Of a stretch of 64,000 nt of DNA, positions 1 to 8,343 are shown piece by piece; positions within the stretch are counted from its first letter, which is position 1, and each line of letters begins with the position of its first letter. This DNA is from SCGC-AAA076-P13 sp905478035. Its GTDB lineage: Bacteria > Pseudomonadota > Gammaproteobacteria > Magnimaribacterales > D2472. The position numbers and the translations under genes were made by a program. The stretch is taken from contig OX044367.1 in assembly GCA_943846785.1 (NCBI GenBank), positions 1,116,001-1,180,000 of the forward strand. Direction: 5' to 3'. The notes under the pieces are model-generated. The model saw nothing but the letters and a program-made list of their open reading frames with translations, searched no databases and was not told the DNA's origin.

Positions 1-767
1 TCAAGTTTTGTAAAGAGATCATCATTGATTTCAGCAACTTTCAGTTCTTGAACTGTTTTAAGATTGATATTAAATTCAGCTTCAACACCTGCTAGGTCTT
101 TTTTGAAATAGTCATCAGGGAAAGTCGACTTTATCTTAAACTCTGAAGGCTCTTTACCAATTATTGAATCTTCAAAACCAGGAATCATAGAATTGCTACC
201 TAGAACAAGTTTAAAGTCGACTGAAGAGTTTCCTTCAAACTCTTCGCCATTAATCATACCGGTGAAATCAATTATTACTTGATCATCTTTCTCTGATGGT
301 CGAGATACATCTTCCCAGTCTCCATACCTTTTAATAATATCCTTAACAGCTATATCAATATCATCATCCTCTACCGAGATAGTAATATTCTCATAACTTG
401 TCCACTTGCTAAGTTTAGGTTTAATTTCAGGAAAAACTTCAAATGTTGCTGAATATGATATCGGCTTCTTAGGGTCTTCACTCTCTAGAGATACCTCTGG
501 TGCAGCAGCTGGTCTTATATTGTTTTCTTTAAGAGCTTCAGGATATGACTGCTGTATTAGTTCATTGACAACATCTGCATGAATTGATGGTCCATATCTT
601 TGTTCTAATACATCATTAGGGACCTTGCCCTTTCTAAAACCGTCTAGCTTAGCCTGTCCTTTAATGTTATTAATTTTAGTTTTAAATTTTAAATCATACT
701 CTTCCACAGGAACAGATACTGTAAGTTTCCTTTCTAAATCTTTGAGTTTTTTAAGTTTGCTTGTCAT
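1..767 (-). CDS. tig: Trigger factor, 5' part only (runs off the left edge)
   Basis: Ribosome-associated peptidyl-prolyl isomerase and chaperone that meets nascent chains at the exit tunnel. About 255 N-terminal residues are visible from an ATG at 765-767; the C-terminal arm domain lies outside. Residues 1 to about 115 are the ribosome-binding domain with the signature GFRKGKVP. An FKBP-like isomerase domain follows (DDQVIIDFTGMINGEEFEG, then LGSNSMIPGFEDSIIG). In gammaproteobacteria tig is usually followed by clpP and clpX, which would lie beyond the window. A tRNA-His gene on the same strand sits just upstream. Confidence 0.95.
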   Translation of the reverse strand, partial: MTSKLKKLKDLERKLTVSVPVEEYDLKFKTKINNIKGQAKLDGFRKGKVPNDVLEQRYGPSIHADVVNELIQQSYPEALKENNIRPAAAPEVSLESEDPKKPISYSATFEVFPEIKPKLSKWTSYENITISVEDDDIDIAVKDIIKRYGDWEDVSRPSEKDDQVIIDFTGMINGEEFEGNSSVDFKLVLGSNSMIPGFEDSIIGKEPSEFKIKSTFPDDYFKKDLAGVEAEFNINLKTVQELKVAEINDDLFTKL

Positions 768-785
768 TTATTTTACCTTCTTTAG

Positions 786-863
786 TGGGGCGAGCGATGG
801 GGTTCGAACCCACGGCCTCCGGAGCCACAATCCAGCGCTCTAACCAACTGAGCTACGCCCGCC
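786..863 (-). tRNA. tRNA-His (GTG)
   Basis: Complete cloverleaf on the minus strand with encoded CCA. The acceptor stem GCGGGCG pairs with CGCTCGC, and an extra 5' G lies opposite discriminator C, the histidine-specific G-1:C73 pair. Anticodon loop TTGTGGC gives anticodon GTG. The T-loop is TTCGAAC. It lies 18 bp upstream of tig. Confidence 0.97.
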
Positions 864-994
864 ACGAAACGAGCATTATAGATTAAAAACAACAATTGTT
901 AATTATTAATTTATTTAAATACCAAATAGATCATCATAAATATATATGTAGTTAATCCCCTGAAAATAGATTAATATTTTGTAAGAGGAATCTA

Positions 995-2395
995 ATGAAT
1001 AATTTTTTAAATGACACAACTAAATTTGTAAACAAAGCATTAAAACTAGTTCCTATATCTGATGGGCTTGCAGAAAAAATAATAACTTGTAACTCAACCT
1101 ATACAGTAAGGTTTGGAGTTAGATTAAGAGGCGACATTCATACATTTGAGGGGTGGAGATCTGTTCATTCAGAACATATGGAACCAACAAAGGGTGGGAT
1201 AAGATTTGACTTAGATACGCATGCTGAAGAAGTTGAAGCACTTGCAGCATTAATGTCCTATAAAAATGCAATTATAAATGTTCCTTTTGGAGGATCTAAA
1301 GGTGGTTTAAAAATTAATCCCAATGATTGGGAAGTGCATGAAATTGAAAAGGTTACAAGAAGATTTGCTCAAGAATTAATAAAAAGAGATCTAATTAGCC
1401 CATCTCAAAATGTTCCTGCTCCTGACATAGGATCATCATCAAGAGAAATGGCTTGGATTGCAGATGAGTATAGAAAAATTCATCCAACAGATATTAATGC
1501 TGCTGGATGTGTCACTGGCAAACCGGCTAATAAAAATGGATTAGAAGGTAGAGAAGAAGCTACTGGTAGAGGTGTTCAATATATTGTTCGTGAGTTTTTT
1601 AAAAATGAAGACTTGGTTAAAATAGCTGGCTTAACTTGCTCAATGAATAACAAAACTTTTATTGTTCAAGGGTTTGGAAATGTCGGTTACCATGCTTCAA
1701 AATTTATAAGTGAAGATAATGAAATTAAACTTATCGGAATAGCAGAATACAACGGAGCCATTTTTAACCCAGATGGATTAAATGTAGAGCATGCTAAAAA
1801 GTTCTTTACCAAACATGGAAGTTTTGAGAAATACTCTAAAGGCACATTTATAAAAGACCCTTCATTGCTTCTTAAAAAGGAATGTGATGTTTTAATACCT
1901 GCTGCTAGAGAAAATGTAATTACAGAAAAAAATGCTGACGACATCAAAGCAAAATTAATTGTTGAGGCAGCCAATGGACCAATTAGTTATAAGGGGCATT
2001 CAATACTAAAAAGAAAAAAAATTTTTGTGATTCCTGATATCTTAGCTAATTCTGGTGGTGTAGCAGTAAGTTATTTTGAGTGGGTTAAGAACCTTCAACA
2101 TATCAGGTTTGGCAGGTTAGAAAAAAGAAAAAATATTATTCAATTCAGTTCATTAATACAAGCAATTGAGTCTATGACCAACTCCTCAATGCCAGATAAA
2201 TACAAAACAAATCTCCTTGATGGCGTAAATGAAATAGATTTAGTGCGCTCAGGATTAGACGACATGATGATCGATGGCTTTCAGGAAGTAAAAAAAGAAT
2301 TTATTAACAATGAAAAAATTAACGATTTTAGAACTGCTGCGTTTAAGGTTGCAATTGAAAAAATTGCAATGTCTTATGAATCTATAGGTTTATAA
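995..2395 (+). CDS. gdhA: Glutamate dehydrogenase (Glu/Leu/Phe/Val dehydrogenase family)
   Basis: Oxidative deamination or reductive amination between glutamate and 2-oxoglutarate in the cytoplasm. The 466 residues include TKGGIR at 65-70, SKGG with the catalytic lysine near 102, PAPDIG with the catalytic aspartate near 144, and a Rossmann motif GFGNVG at 226-231. A good ribosome site AGAGGA lies 6 bases before the ATG. The residue pattern suits glutamate dehydrogenase better than leucine dehydrogenase, but cofactor preference cannot be read. The 3' end overlaps the convergent GST gene by 22 bp. Confidence 0.9.
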   Translation: MNNFLNDTTKFVNKALKLVPISDGLAEKIITCNSTYTVRFGVRLRGDIHTFEGWRSVHSEHMEPTKGGIRFDLDTHAEEVEALAALMSYKNAIINVPFGGSKGGLKINPNDWEVHEIEKVTRRFAQELIKRDLISPSQNVPAPDIGSSSREMAWIADEYRKIHPTDINAAGCVTGKPANKNGLEGREEATGRGVQYIVREFFKNEDLVKIAGLTCSMNNKTFIVQGFGNVGYHASKFISEDNEIKLIGIAEYNGAIFNPDGLNVEHAKKFFTKHGSFEKYSKGTFIKDPSLLLKKECDVLIPAARENVITEKNADDIKAKLIVEAANGPISYKGHSILKRKKIFVIPDILANSGGVAVSYFEWVKNLQHIRFGRLEKRKNIIQFSSLIQAIESMTNSSMPDKYKTNLLDGVNEIDLVRSGLDDMMIDGFQEVKKEFINNEKINDFRTAAFKVAIEKIAMSYESIGL

Positions 2396-3036
2396 GGAAA
2401 ATATTCTACCTCGTCATTTGGTTCCCAGGGTTTGTAGTTAATCATAATGTTTTTTAATAGCTCACTCTCCAAGAAATAATTGAGCCAATTTTGAATAACT
2501 GGTATCTCATCCAAAGAATCAAACCAATCAATATCTGCAATTCGATATTGTCTTATAAACGGTAGGAGGCATATATCAATTTTATTTATTTCTTTGCCAA
2601 AAAACCAAGTATCTTTTGAATGAATTAATTCGATCTCTTTAAGAATAAATAAACATGCATCTCTATGTCTTGATTTCTCCTCTTTTATATACCTTGAAGA
2701 GTACTTATATCTATCCAAATGGAATTTAAAGTCTTTATCAAATTGAGAAATTAAATTATCTGATACTTCAGATTCAGATGAATTATGAGTTTTATCAAAA
2801 ATATTATTTCTTTTAAGCACCCAGTCAATAATATCTAAACTTTCATCATAAATTTCGTTATTGATGGTGATAAGAACTGGGACGGTTCCCTTCTCTGATG
2901 CCTCAATCATAGACATTGGTTTATTACTTAACTTTACTTCTCTTATCTCACATTTAGTATTTGTTAAAAGGATTGCCATTCTTGCTCTCATTGCATATGG
3001 GCATCTTTTAAATGAATATAAAATAGGATATTTCAT
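2374..3036 (-). CDS. Glutathione S-transferase family protein
   Basis: 220 residues. The N-terminal thioredoxin-like domain starts with a CPYAMRAR motif near residues 12-19, as in omega/glutaredoxin-like GSTs, and has the cis-proline motif TVPVL and an acidic DESLDI glutathione-gamma-glutamyl site. The C-terminal half is helical. It starts one base inside the stop codon of trhO (TAATG overlap), so the two are probably co-translated. The substrate is unknown. The Cys in place of Ser/Tyr suggests thiol transfer or deglutathionylation rather than classical conjugation; this is inference. Confidence 0.85.
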   Translation of the reverse strand: MKYPILYSFKRCPYAMRARMAILLTNTKCEIREVKLSNKPMSMIEASEKGTVPVLITINNEIYDESLDIIDWVLKRNNIFDKTHNSSESEVSDNLISQFDKDFKFHLDRYKYSSRYIKEEKSRHRDACLFILKEIELIHSKDTWFFGKEINKIDICLLPFIRQYRIADIDWFDSLDEIPVIQNWLNYFLESELLKNIMINYKPWEPNDEVEYFPYKPIDS

Positions 3037-3971
3037 TAGTTTTTAGGTATGGCGCCTTCTTTGGGGCCAATATGCTTGGTATTTCTTTTTTTAGCAAGAT
3101 CGACTTGCTTTTGTCTACTCATGTATCTATTTTTTTGTTCCTCAGTTGTCTTATCAAAGCATTTTGGGCAAGCAACACCTTTTATATATTTTTTTGATTT
3201 TTTATCTTCATCCGTGATGGGCATTCTGCAACCATGGCACATATCATAGGTTCCTTGAGAAAGATCATGTTTTACAGAGACCCTGTCATCAAAAACAAAA
3301 CATTCTCCAGTCCATAAAGATTCTTTTAGAGGAACATTCTCAAAATATTTAAGAACACCACCCTTTAAATGATTAACATTTTTAAAGCCATCACTCAGCA
3401 TAAATGAAGATGCCTTTTCACAGCGAATACCTCCAGTACAAAACATGGCTACTTTTTTATTTTTTTTATCTTCAGGTGAGAAATTCTGATTCTTTACCCA
3501 TTCTGGAAAATCTCTAAATTTTACTGTTTTAGGATTAATGGCATTCTTAAAAGTTCCAATAGCGCATTCATAGTCATTACGTGTATCAATTAAAATGGTT
3601 TCATCATCATTGATCAAACTATTCCAATCCTCAGGATCTATATATTTACCAGATTGTTTAACAGGATCAATAGTTGTATCACCAATAGTAACGATTTCTT
3701 CTTTTAATTTAATTTTCAATCTCACGAAAGGATCGATTTCAGCCTCAGAAAACTTAACATCAATATTATTAAAGTTTTTAAATTTCTTTATAAAAGAAAT
3801 AGCAAGACTAATGTTCTTTTCATTGCCTGAGATAGTACCATTAAGCCCTTCTCTTCCAACAAGAATGGTTCCATGGATTGATAAGCTTTTTAAGTTAGTT
3901 CTTATATCAGATTGAGTTTTTTCAGGATAAGGAACTTCAGCAAATTTGTACAAAGCAGCTATTTTAAACAT
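3036..3971 (-). CDS. trhO: tRNA uridine(34) hydroxylase TrhO (YceA family rhodanese)
   Basis: Oxygen-dependent hydroxylation of wobble uridine 34, the first step toward 5-(carboxy)methoxyuridine in tRNA. The 311 residues have an N-terminal acylphosphatase-like domain (GREGLNGTISG near 39-49), a central rhodanese domain with active-site loop CTGGIRC at 178-184, and a C-terminal cysteine-rich segment (CHGCRMP ... CPKCFD) typical of the family. It is the first gene of a two-gene unit with the overlapping GST. Confidence 0.93.
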   Translation of the reverse strand: MFKIAALYKFAEVPYPEKTQSDIRTNLKSLSIHGTILVGREGLNGTISGNEKNISLAISFIKKFKNFNNIDVKFSEAEIDPFVRLKIKLKEEIVTIGDTTIDPVKQSGKYIDPEDWNSLINDDETILIDTRNDYECAIGTFKNAINPKTVKFRDFPEWVKNQNFSPEDKKNKKVAMFCTGGIRCEKASSFMLSDGFKNVNHLKGGVLKYFENVPLKESLWTGECFVFDDRVSVKHDLSQGTYDMCHGCRMPITDEDKKSKKYIKGVACPKCFDKTTEEQKNRYMSRQKQVDLAKKRNTKHIGPKEGAIPKN

Positions 3972-4003
3972 GATTAATTTTAGTATGATTTATTTAGGAA
4001 AAC

Positions 4004-5836
4004 TTATTTCATCTTAAAAAAAGATTGATTTGAATTATTGAAGAATTGGAATATCTGATTTTTATCTAATTTTTCAAGATCATTATATATTTTAAAACTC
4101 TCTTTATTTTTTGTACCGGCAAGAGCACAGTAACTCTCTAAATTCACACTATTTATATTTTTGAATGTTTGTATTCTTGCGCAAGTATCTATCCAAAGAA
4201 AAGATTGGTTATTAGATAGTTCATTAACTTTTCTTGGTAATGGGTTGGCAAAATAAAAATCAAACATTATTTCTTCAACTTCAATTTTTTTATTTAGAAG
4301 AATTAAAGCAGGTAAATCGATACCTCTTTTACCAAAATTTATTTTCTTATTTTGAGTGCTAATAACAAAACCTTCATCTATCTGAGGAAAAGACCACAAG
4401 GAAAGAATTTTATTACGATTATTAATAATAATATTATCTATGCCAATTTCATCTTCTGATAAGCTTTTTTCAAAGAATAAATTTCTTCCAAGACCAAGCC
4501 CCATAACATTTGTGCCAATTAAACTAAGGATTGTTGGAGCAACATCAAGAACTGATCCAGGTTTATTAATTAGTTGACTAGAGGCATTCTTTTTAAAAAT
4601 ATAAAAAAGATTTTTTCTATCGCCCATTTCAAGCATTGAAGATGCTGTATTTTTTAAGGCAAGGTGATCTGAAAGAACAACCAAAATAGTATTATCAAAT
4701 GATTTATCGTTAATAAAGTTTTCTATAAATTCTGATGCCATTAGATCAGCACAATGTATTGAATTTAAAATAGCATTGCTACCATCGTTATATTTTTTGT
4801 TATTGCATGAATTAGATAAGTAGCCATTAGGATGATGAGTGTCTAATGTAAGTGAAAATAATCCATAATTCTTATCTGATTCTTTTAGTTCATCTAATTT
4901 ATCATTGATAATCTCATATAAAGAATCATCATATAGCCCCCATGAAGATCTATAAGATTTATTTATAAGACGATCTTCAAGCTCATACCAACCCTGAACA
5001 CTATCAAAACCATGTGTGTCATAAAATTTACCTTTACCCGCAAAATCTAAATCAGATCCACCAATATAATTAAGATTGTAAGAATTGTTTGAGAGAATAT
5101 CTCCCATGCATGTTGCTGAAGGAAGAAACTTATCCATGCCAACCATAGAGTTCTCACTTGCTATTGGTGTAAGGAGCGGAATACCGCATTGCGACGCCGC
5201 CATCCCTGCAATAGTCCAATTTGTAGCATATGGTGATGAGATATTTGTAAAACTAATTGCATCTTTTTCAAGTCTTTTTAAATTAGGAGTTAAGCCCGGG
5301 AAGATTTCCTCATTCATATAGGTTCTTTCAAATTGCTCTAAGTATAAAAAAATTATATTTTTAGGATTCTTTGTAAAATTAATAGATTGGTCGTAAAAAT
5401 CATCTGTTTCTAAATACGTACTTTGTGTTGTCAAATAAGAAATATTATTAATATTTTTAACTAAAGGATTTAGAAATATTGCTATCAAGCTAATCATAAG
5501 TATTAAAATATCTTTTGTTGAGGCTTGAAGTCTATCTATTAATATTCTTTTGCTAAAAAAATAAATAGCTACAATGATTAATAGAGAATAGAGTAATAAA
5601 AATAAGCCAGGTAATATATATTCAGTAATTCCAAATCCATTAATTCCGTGTATTAAATGAAATAGAACTGCTTCATTAAATCCATTTCCGGACAGGAAAT
5701 CAAAAAACGAATAAATACCAAGAAGAATTAAGTTAAAAAAACTAATTAAAAGAAATATAATTCTAAAAAAGCTTTTGCCAAAGGTATTAAACACAAATAG
5801 AGAAATTAGCGAAATACTAGCTGATAAATAAAGCAT
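4004..5836 (-). CDS. LTA synthase / phosphoglycerol transferase-like sulfatase family membrane protein
   Basis: 610 residues. Four or five N-terminal transmembrane segments (residues 1 to about 126) anchor a periplasmic alkaline-phosphatase-fold domain. The stretch FLYLEQFERTYMNEEIFPGL supplies the first metal ligand, NWTIAGMAASQCGIP holds the likely threonine nucleophile (about residue 208), and VVLSDHLALK is the distal metal site. This matches OpgB/LtaS-type enzymes that move phosphoglycerol or phosphoethanolamine from lipids to envelope glycans. The exact acceptor cannot be read. It stands alone between trhO and tRNA genes. Confidence 0.8.
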   Translation of the reverse strand: MLYLSASISLISLFVFNTFGKSFFRIIFLLISFFNLILLGIYSFFDFLSGNGFNEAVLFHLIHGINGFGITEYILPGLFLLLYSLLIIVAIYFFSKRILIDRLQASTKDILILMISLIAIFLNPLVKNINNISYLTTQSTYLETDDFYDQSINFTKNPKNIIFLYLEQFERTYMNEEIFPGLTPNLKRLEKDAISFTNISSPYATNWTIAGMAASQCGIPLLTPIASENSMVGMDKFLPSATCMGDILSNNSYNLNYIGGSDLDFAGKGKFYDTHGFDSVQGWYELEDRLINKSYRSSWGLYDDSLYEIINDKLDELKESDKNYGLFSLTLDTHHPNGYLSNSCNNKKYNDGSNAILNSIHCADLMASEFIENFINDKSFDNTILVVLSDHLALKNTASSMLEMGDRKNLFYIFKKNASSQLINKPGSVLDVAPTILSLIGTNVMGLGLGRNLFFEKSLSEDEIGIDNIIINNRNKILSLWSFPQIDEGFVISTQNKKINFGKRGIDLPALILLNKKIEVEEIMFDFYFANPLPRKVNELSNNQSFLWIDTCARIQTFKNINSVNLESYCALAGTKNKESFKIYNDLEKLDKNQIFQFFNNSNQSFFKMK

Positions 5837-5857
5837 TTTTGAATTATATATAAAAAA

Positions 5858-5934
5858 TGGCGCGCCTGAAGAGATTCGAACTCCTGACCCACGGATTAGA
5901 AATCCGTTGCTCTATCCAGCTGAGCTACAGGCGC
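5858..5934 (-). tRNA. tRNA-Arg (TCT)
   Basis: 77 nt with encoded CCA. Acceptor GCGCCTG pairs with CAGGCGC; the discriminator is G. The anticodon loop reads TTTCTAA, anticodon TCT, decoding AGA, which appears to be the dominant arginine codon here. It is adjacent to tRNA-Pro on the same strand and probably co-transcribed with it. Confidence 0.96.
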
Positions 5935-5935
5935 A

Positions 5936-6012
5936 TGGTCGGGGTAGTAAGATTCGAACTTACGACCACTCGCTCCCAAAGCGAGTGCGCTACCAGACTG
6001 CGCTATACCCCG
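5936..6012 (-). tRNA. tRNA-Pro (TGG)
   Basis: 77 nt with encoded CCA. Acceptor CGGGGTA pairs with TACCCCG; the discriminator is A. The anticodon loop TTTGGGA gives anticodon TGG. It lies one base upstream of tRNA-Arg. Confidence 0.96.
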
Positions 6013-6091
6013 CACGAGGCAATCTTAAAGTTAATACAAAAAATAATCAATCATCATATGCATAAATATTTATTAATGACATAATATTTGA

Positions 6092-6934
6092 ATGTCAGCA
6101 TTATTATTAGATGGTAAAAAGTTAGCTTCAACCTCAGAAATCGAGATTGCAAAAGAAGTGAGTGAACTAAAATCATATGGCATTAATCCAACCTTAGCGA
6201 CAATTCTTGTTGGAAATGATCCTGCTTCTGAAACCTATGTTCGTATGAAAAGGAATACTTGTAAAAGGGTTGGGATGGAGTCAATTGCTGTTGAGCTCCC
6301 AGAATCAACTACTACTGATGAATTGCTTAATACTATAAATGATTTAAATAAGGATAATAGTGTTCATGGTATTCTATTGCAGCATCCAGTACCTTCTCAA
6401 ATTGATGAAAGAAAATGTTTTGATGCCATTGATATAAACAAAGATGTTGATGGGGTAACCTGTCTTGGTTTTGGAAACATGGCAATGGGGTTAAATGCTT
6501 ATGGTTCATGCACTCCTGCTGGAATAATCAGGCTAATTCAGTACTATAAACTTGATATTGAAGGATTAAATGCTGTTGTGGTTGGAAGAAGTCCAATTCT
6601 AGGCAAGCCAATGGCAATGATGTTATTAAATTTAAATGCAACTGTGACTATTTGTCATTCAAGAACAACTAATATTGAGAAAATAATTAAGAATGCTGAT
6701 TTGATTGTAGGAGCAGTTGGCATTCCTAGGTTTATTAAAACAGAATGGGTCAAACAAGATGCTATTGTAATTGATGCTGGATTTCATCCTGAAAAATGTG
6801 GAGATATTGATTTAGATGATATGACTAATATATCTTCTGCTTACACACCAGTACCTGGCGGTGTAGGACCAATGACAATAAACACTCTAATATTGCACAC
6901 AATGCAATCTGCTAAGAAACTGATTAAAGACTAA
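6092..6934 (+). CDS. folD: Bifunctional methylenetetrahydrofolate dehydrogenase / methenyltetrahydrofolate cyclohydrolase
   Basis: Interconverts methylene-, methenyl- and 10-formyl-tetrahydrofolate, supplying formyl donor for purines (purN lies further along) and initiator tRNA. The 280 residues match the normal length. ETYVRMKRNTCKR holds the Tyr-x3-Lys catalytic pair, VVGRSPILGKPMA is the NADP-binding signature and PGGVGPMTI the C-terminal signature. The end overlaps the convergent DUF4389 gene by 4 bp. Confidence 0.96.
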   Translation: MSALLLDGKKLASTSEIEIAKEVSELKSYGINPTLATILVGNDPASETYVRMKRNTCKRVGMESIAVELPESTTTDELLNTINDLNKDNSVHGILLQHPVPSQIDERKCFDAIDINKDVDGVTCLGFGNMAMGLNAYGSCTPAGIIRLIQYYKLDIEGLNAVVVGRSPILGKPMAMMLLNLNATVTICHSRTTNIEKIIKNADLIVGAVGIPRFIKTEWVKQDAIVIDAGFHPEKCGDIDLDDMTNISSAYTPVPGGVGPMTINTLILHTMQSAKKLIKD

Positions 6935-7314
6935 TCCTTAGTTTCTTTTTCTTCAGTCTCATTGACTTGGTCTTCAGATTGATCAACTTCAGGTTCTACA
7001 ACTGCATCAATAATTTCACTTTCTTTGTCTTCTTCAGTGTCATCTGAAATTTCAGGCTTAAAAGGAAAAGGCTTGTCTTCTGTGGAAAAAAGGAGAAATG
7101 CTAATGTATCACTGACAAATTCTAATAAATAATCATTAAAAGTTGAAATTGAGCTATTAGGCTTAGAAGTGAATAGATAAAAGAGGAATTGAACAAAAGC
7201 TAGTCCAATTGAAATAGAAATAACAAAATTAATAGCAAACGCATACACGACCATAAAGAAAAACCTTACCCATTTGCTTCCCTTTAAAATTTCTTCTTTA
7301 TCTATATTGTTCAT
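6931..7314 (-). CDS. DUF4389 family membrane protein
   Basis: 127 residues of unknown function. The N-terminal half has two transmembrane segments (about 15-45) and the family features KWVRFFFMVVYAF and FSTEDKPFPF. The C-terminal third is a very acidic tail of Glu/Asp/Val/Thr residues. It lies 10 bp downstream of gpsA and is probably in the htpG-gpsA unit. Confidence 0.8.
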   Translation of the reverse strand: MNNIDKEEILKGSKWVRFFFMVVYAFAINFVISISIGLAFVQFLFYLFTSKPNSSISTFNDYLLEFVSDTLAFLLFSTEDKPFPFKPEISDDTEEDKESEIIDAVVEPEVDQSEDQVNETEEKETKD

Positions 7315-7324
7315 AAATTTTTCC

Positions 7325-8341
7325 TCAATATGTAAATTCTACATCAACTTCATGTGGATTATTTACTAAATCATCAATAAGAGTCTCAGATTTAGCTGAT
7401 TTGTAAATAATATTGTATAGAGAATCAACGAGAGGCATCTTTATATCCAATTTAGTTGATTCATTTTTTATAACCTCAAGGGTTCTAATCCCCTCTGCAA
7501 CTTGACCAACTTCTTGCTTTGCATCTTCTAAATTAAGACCTGACCCTAGATGATAACCCAATTGATAATTTCTTGATAAATTAGATGTGCATGTCGCAAC
7601 TAAGTCACCCATTCCAGCAAGGCCAAGAAATGTAATTGGATTTGCTCCTTTAGCAACTGCAAATCTGCTCATCTCTGCCATGCTTCTAGTTAATATAAGC
7701 CCAAGAGCATTCTCGCCAACTTCCAATGAATCTGCCATGCCGCAAATAATTGCATAAATATTTTTTAATGCTCCAGCAAGCTCAACACCTTGAATATCAT
7801 TACTAGAATATATTTTAAATGTATCAGAAGAAAGAATTCGTTTAACATCATTTATTAGATCTTTACTATTGCTGGCTATTACGGTTCCAGCTACTTTATT
7901 ATCAGCAATTTCTCTAGCCAAGTTTGGGCCACTTAAAACCCCAACCTGATTATCATTTTCATTTATATTATTAGAAATAATGTCTGACATTGACCTAAAT
8001 GGATCCAACTTAATTCCTTTAGTGCAGGAAATAATATGAGCTCCTTTATTTATATTAGAAGATATCCTCTTAAGAATATTTTCAAATATTAAACTTGGAG
8101 TAGCGACAAGTATTACTGATGAGCCATTAATAACTTCATCTAAATTTTCAGAAGCATGGATATTTGAAGATAGCTGCAATTCTGGATGATAAACTGAATT
8201 TGCTCCCTCAGAATTAATTCTTAAGGCTTGTTCAGAATCTCTTACCCATAGATAAACATCACTTCCATTTGATGCCGCAATATTGGCAAGTACTGTTCCA
8301 AAACTTCCACCTCCAAGAACAGCAACTTTATTGGTAATCAT
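7325..8341 (-). CDS. gpsA: Glycerol-3-phosphate dehydrogenase [NAD(P)+]
   Basis: Reduces dihydroxyacetone phosphate to sn-glycerol-3-phosphate for phospholipid synthesis. 338 residues. The Rossmann motif GGGSFGTVLA is at 9-18, the catalytic-lysine region is GALKNIYAII, and GLAGMGDLVATC is the C-terminal substrate-site signature. It begins 2 bp after htpG ends. pgsA, which uses the same precursor in phosphatidylglycerol synthesis, lies elsewhere in the window. Confidence 0.95.
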   Translation of the reverse strand: MITNKVAVLGGGSFGTVLANIAASNGSDVYLWVRDSEQALRINSEGANSVYHPELQLSSNIHASENLDEVINGSSVILVATPSLIFENILKRISSNINKGAHIISCTKGIKLDPFRSMSDIISNNINENDNQVGVLSGPNLAREIADNKVAGTVIASNSKDLINDVKRILSSDTFKIYSSNDIQGVELAGALKNIYAIICGMADSLEVGENALGLILTRSMAEMSRFAVAKGANPITFLGLAGMGDLVATCTSNLSRNYQLGYHLGSGLNLEDAKQEVGQVAEGIRTLEVIKNESTKLDIKMPLVDSLYNIIYKSAKSETLIDDLVNNPHEVDVEFTY

Positions 8342-8343
8342 TT

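Noticed and set aside
867..994. Inverted repeat near AACAATTGTT upstream of gdhA
   Set aside because: Short and AT-rich; no clear link to promoter elements could be shown by eye.
1687..1974. Antisense ORFs over gdhA and other long genes
   Set aside because: Such reverse frames have no ribosome site, no recognisable domain and follow the codon pattern of the real gene opposite; they are shadows.
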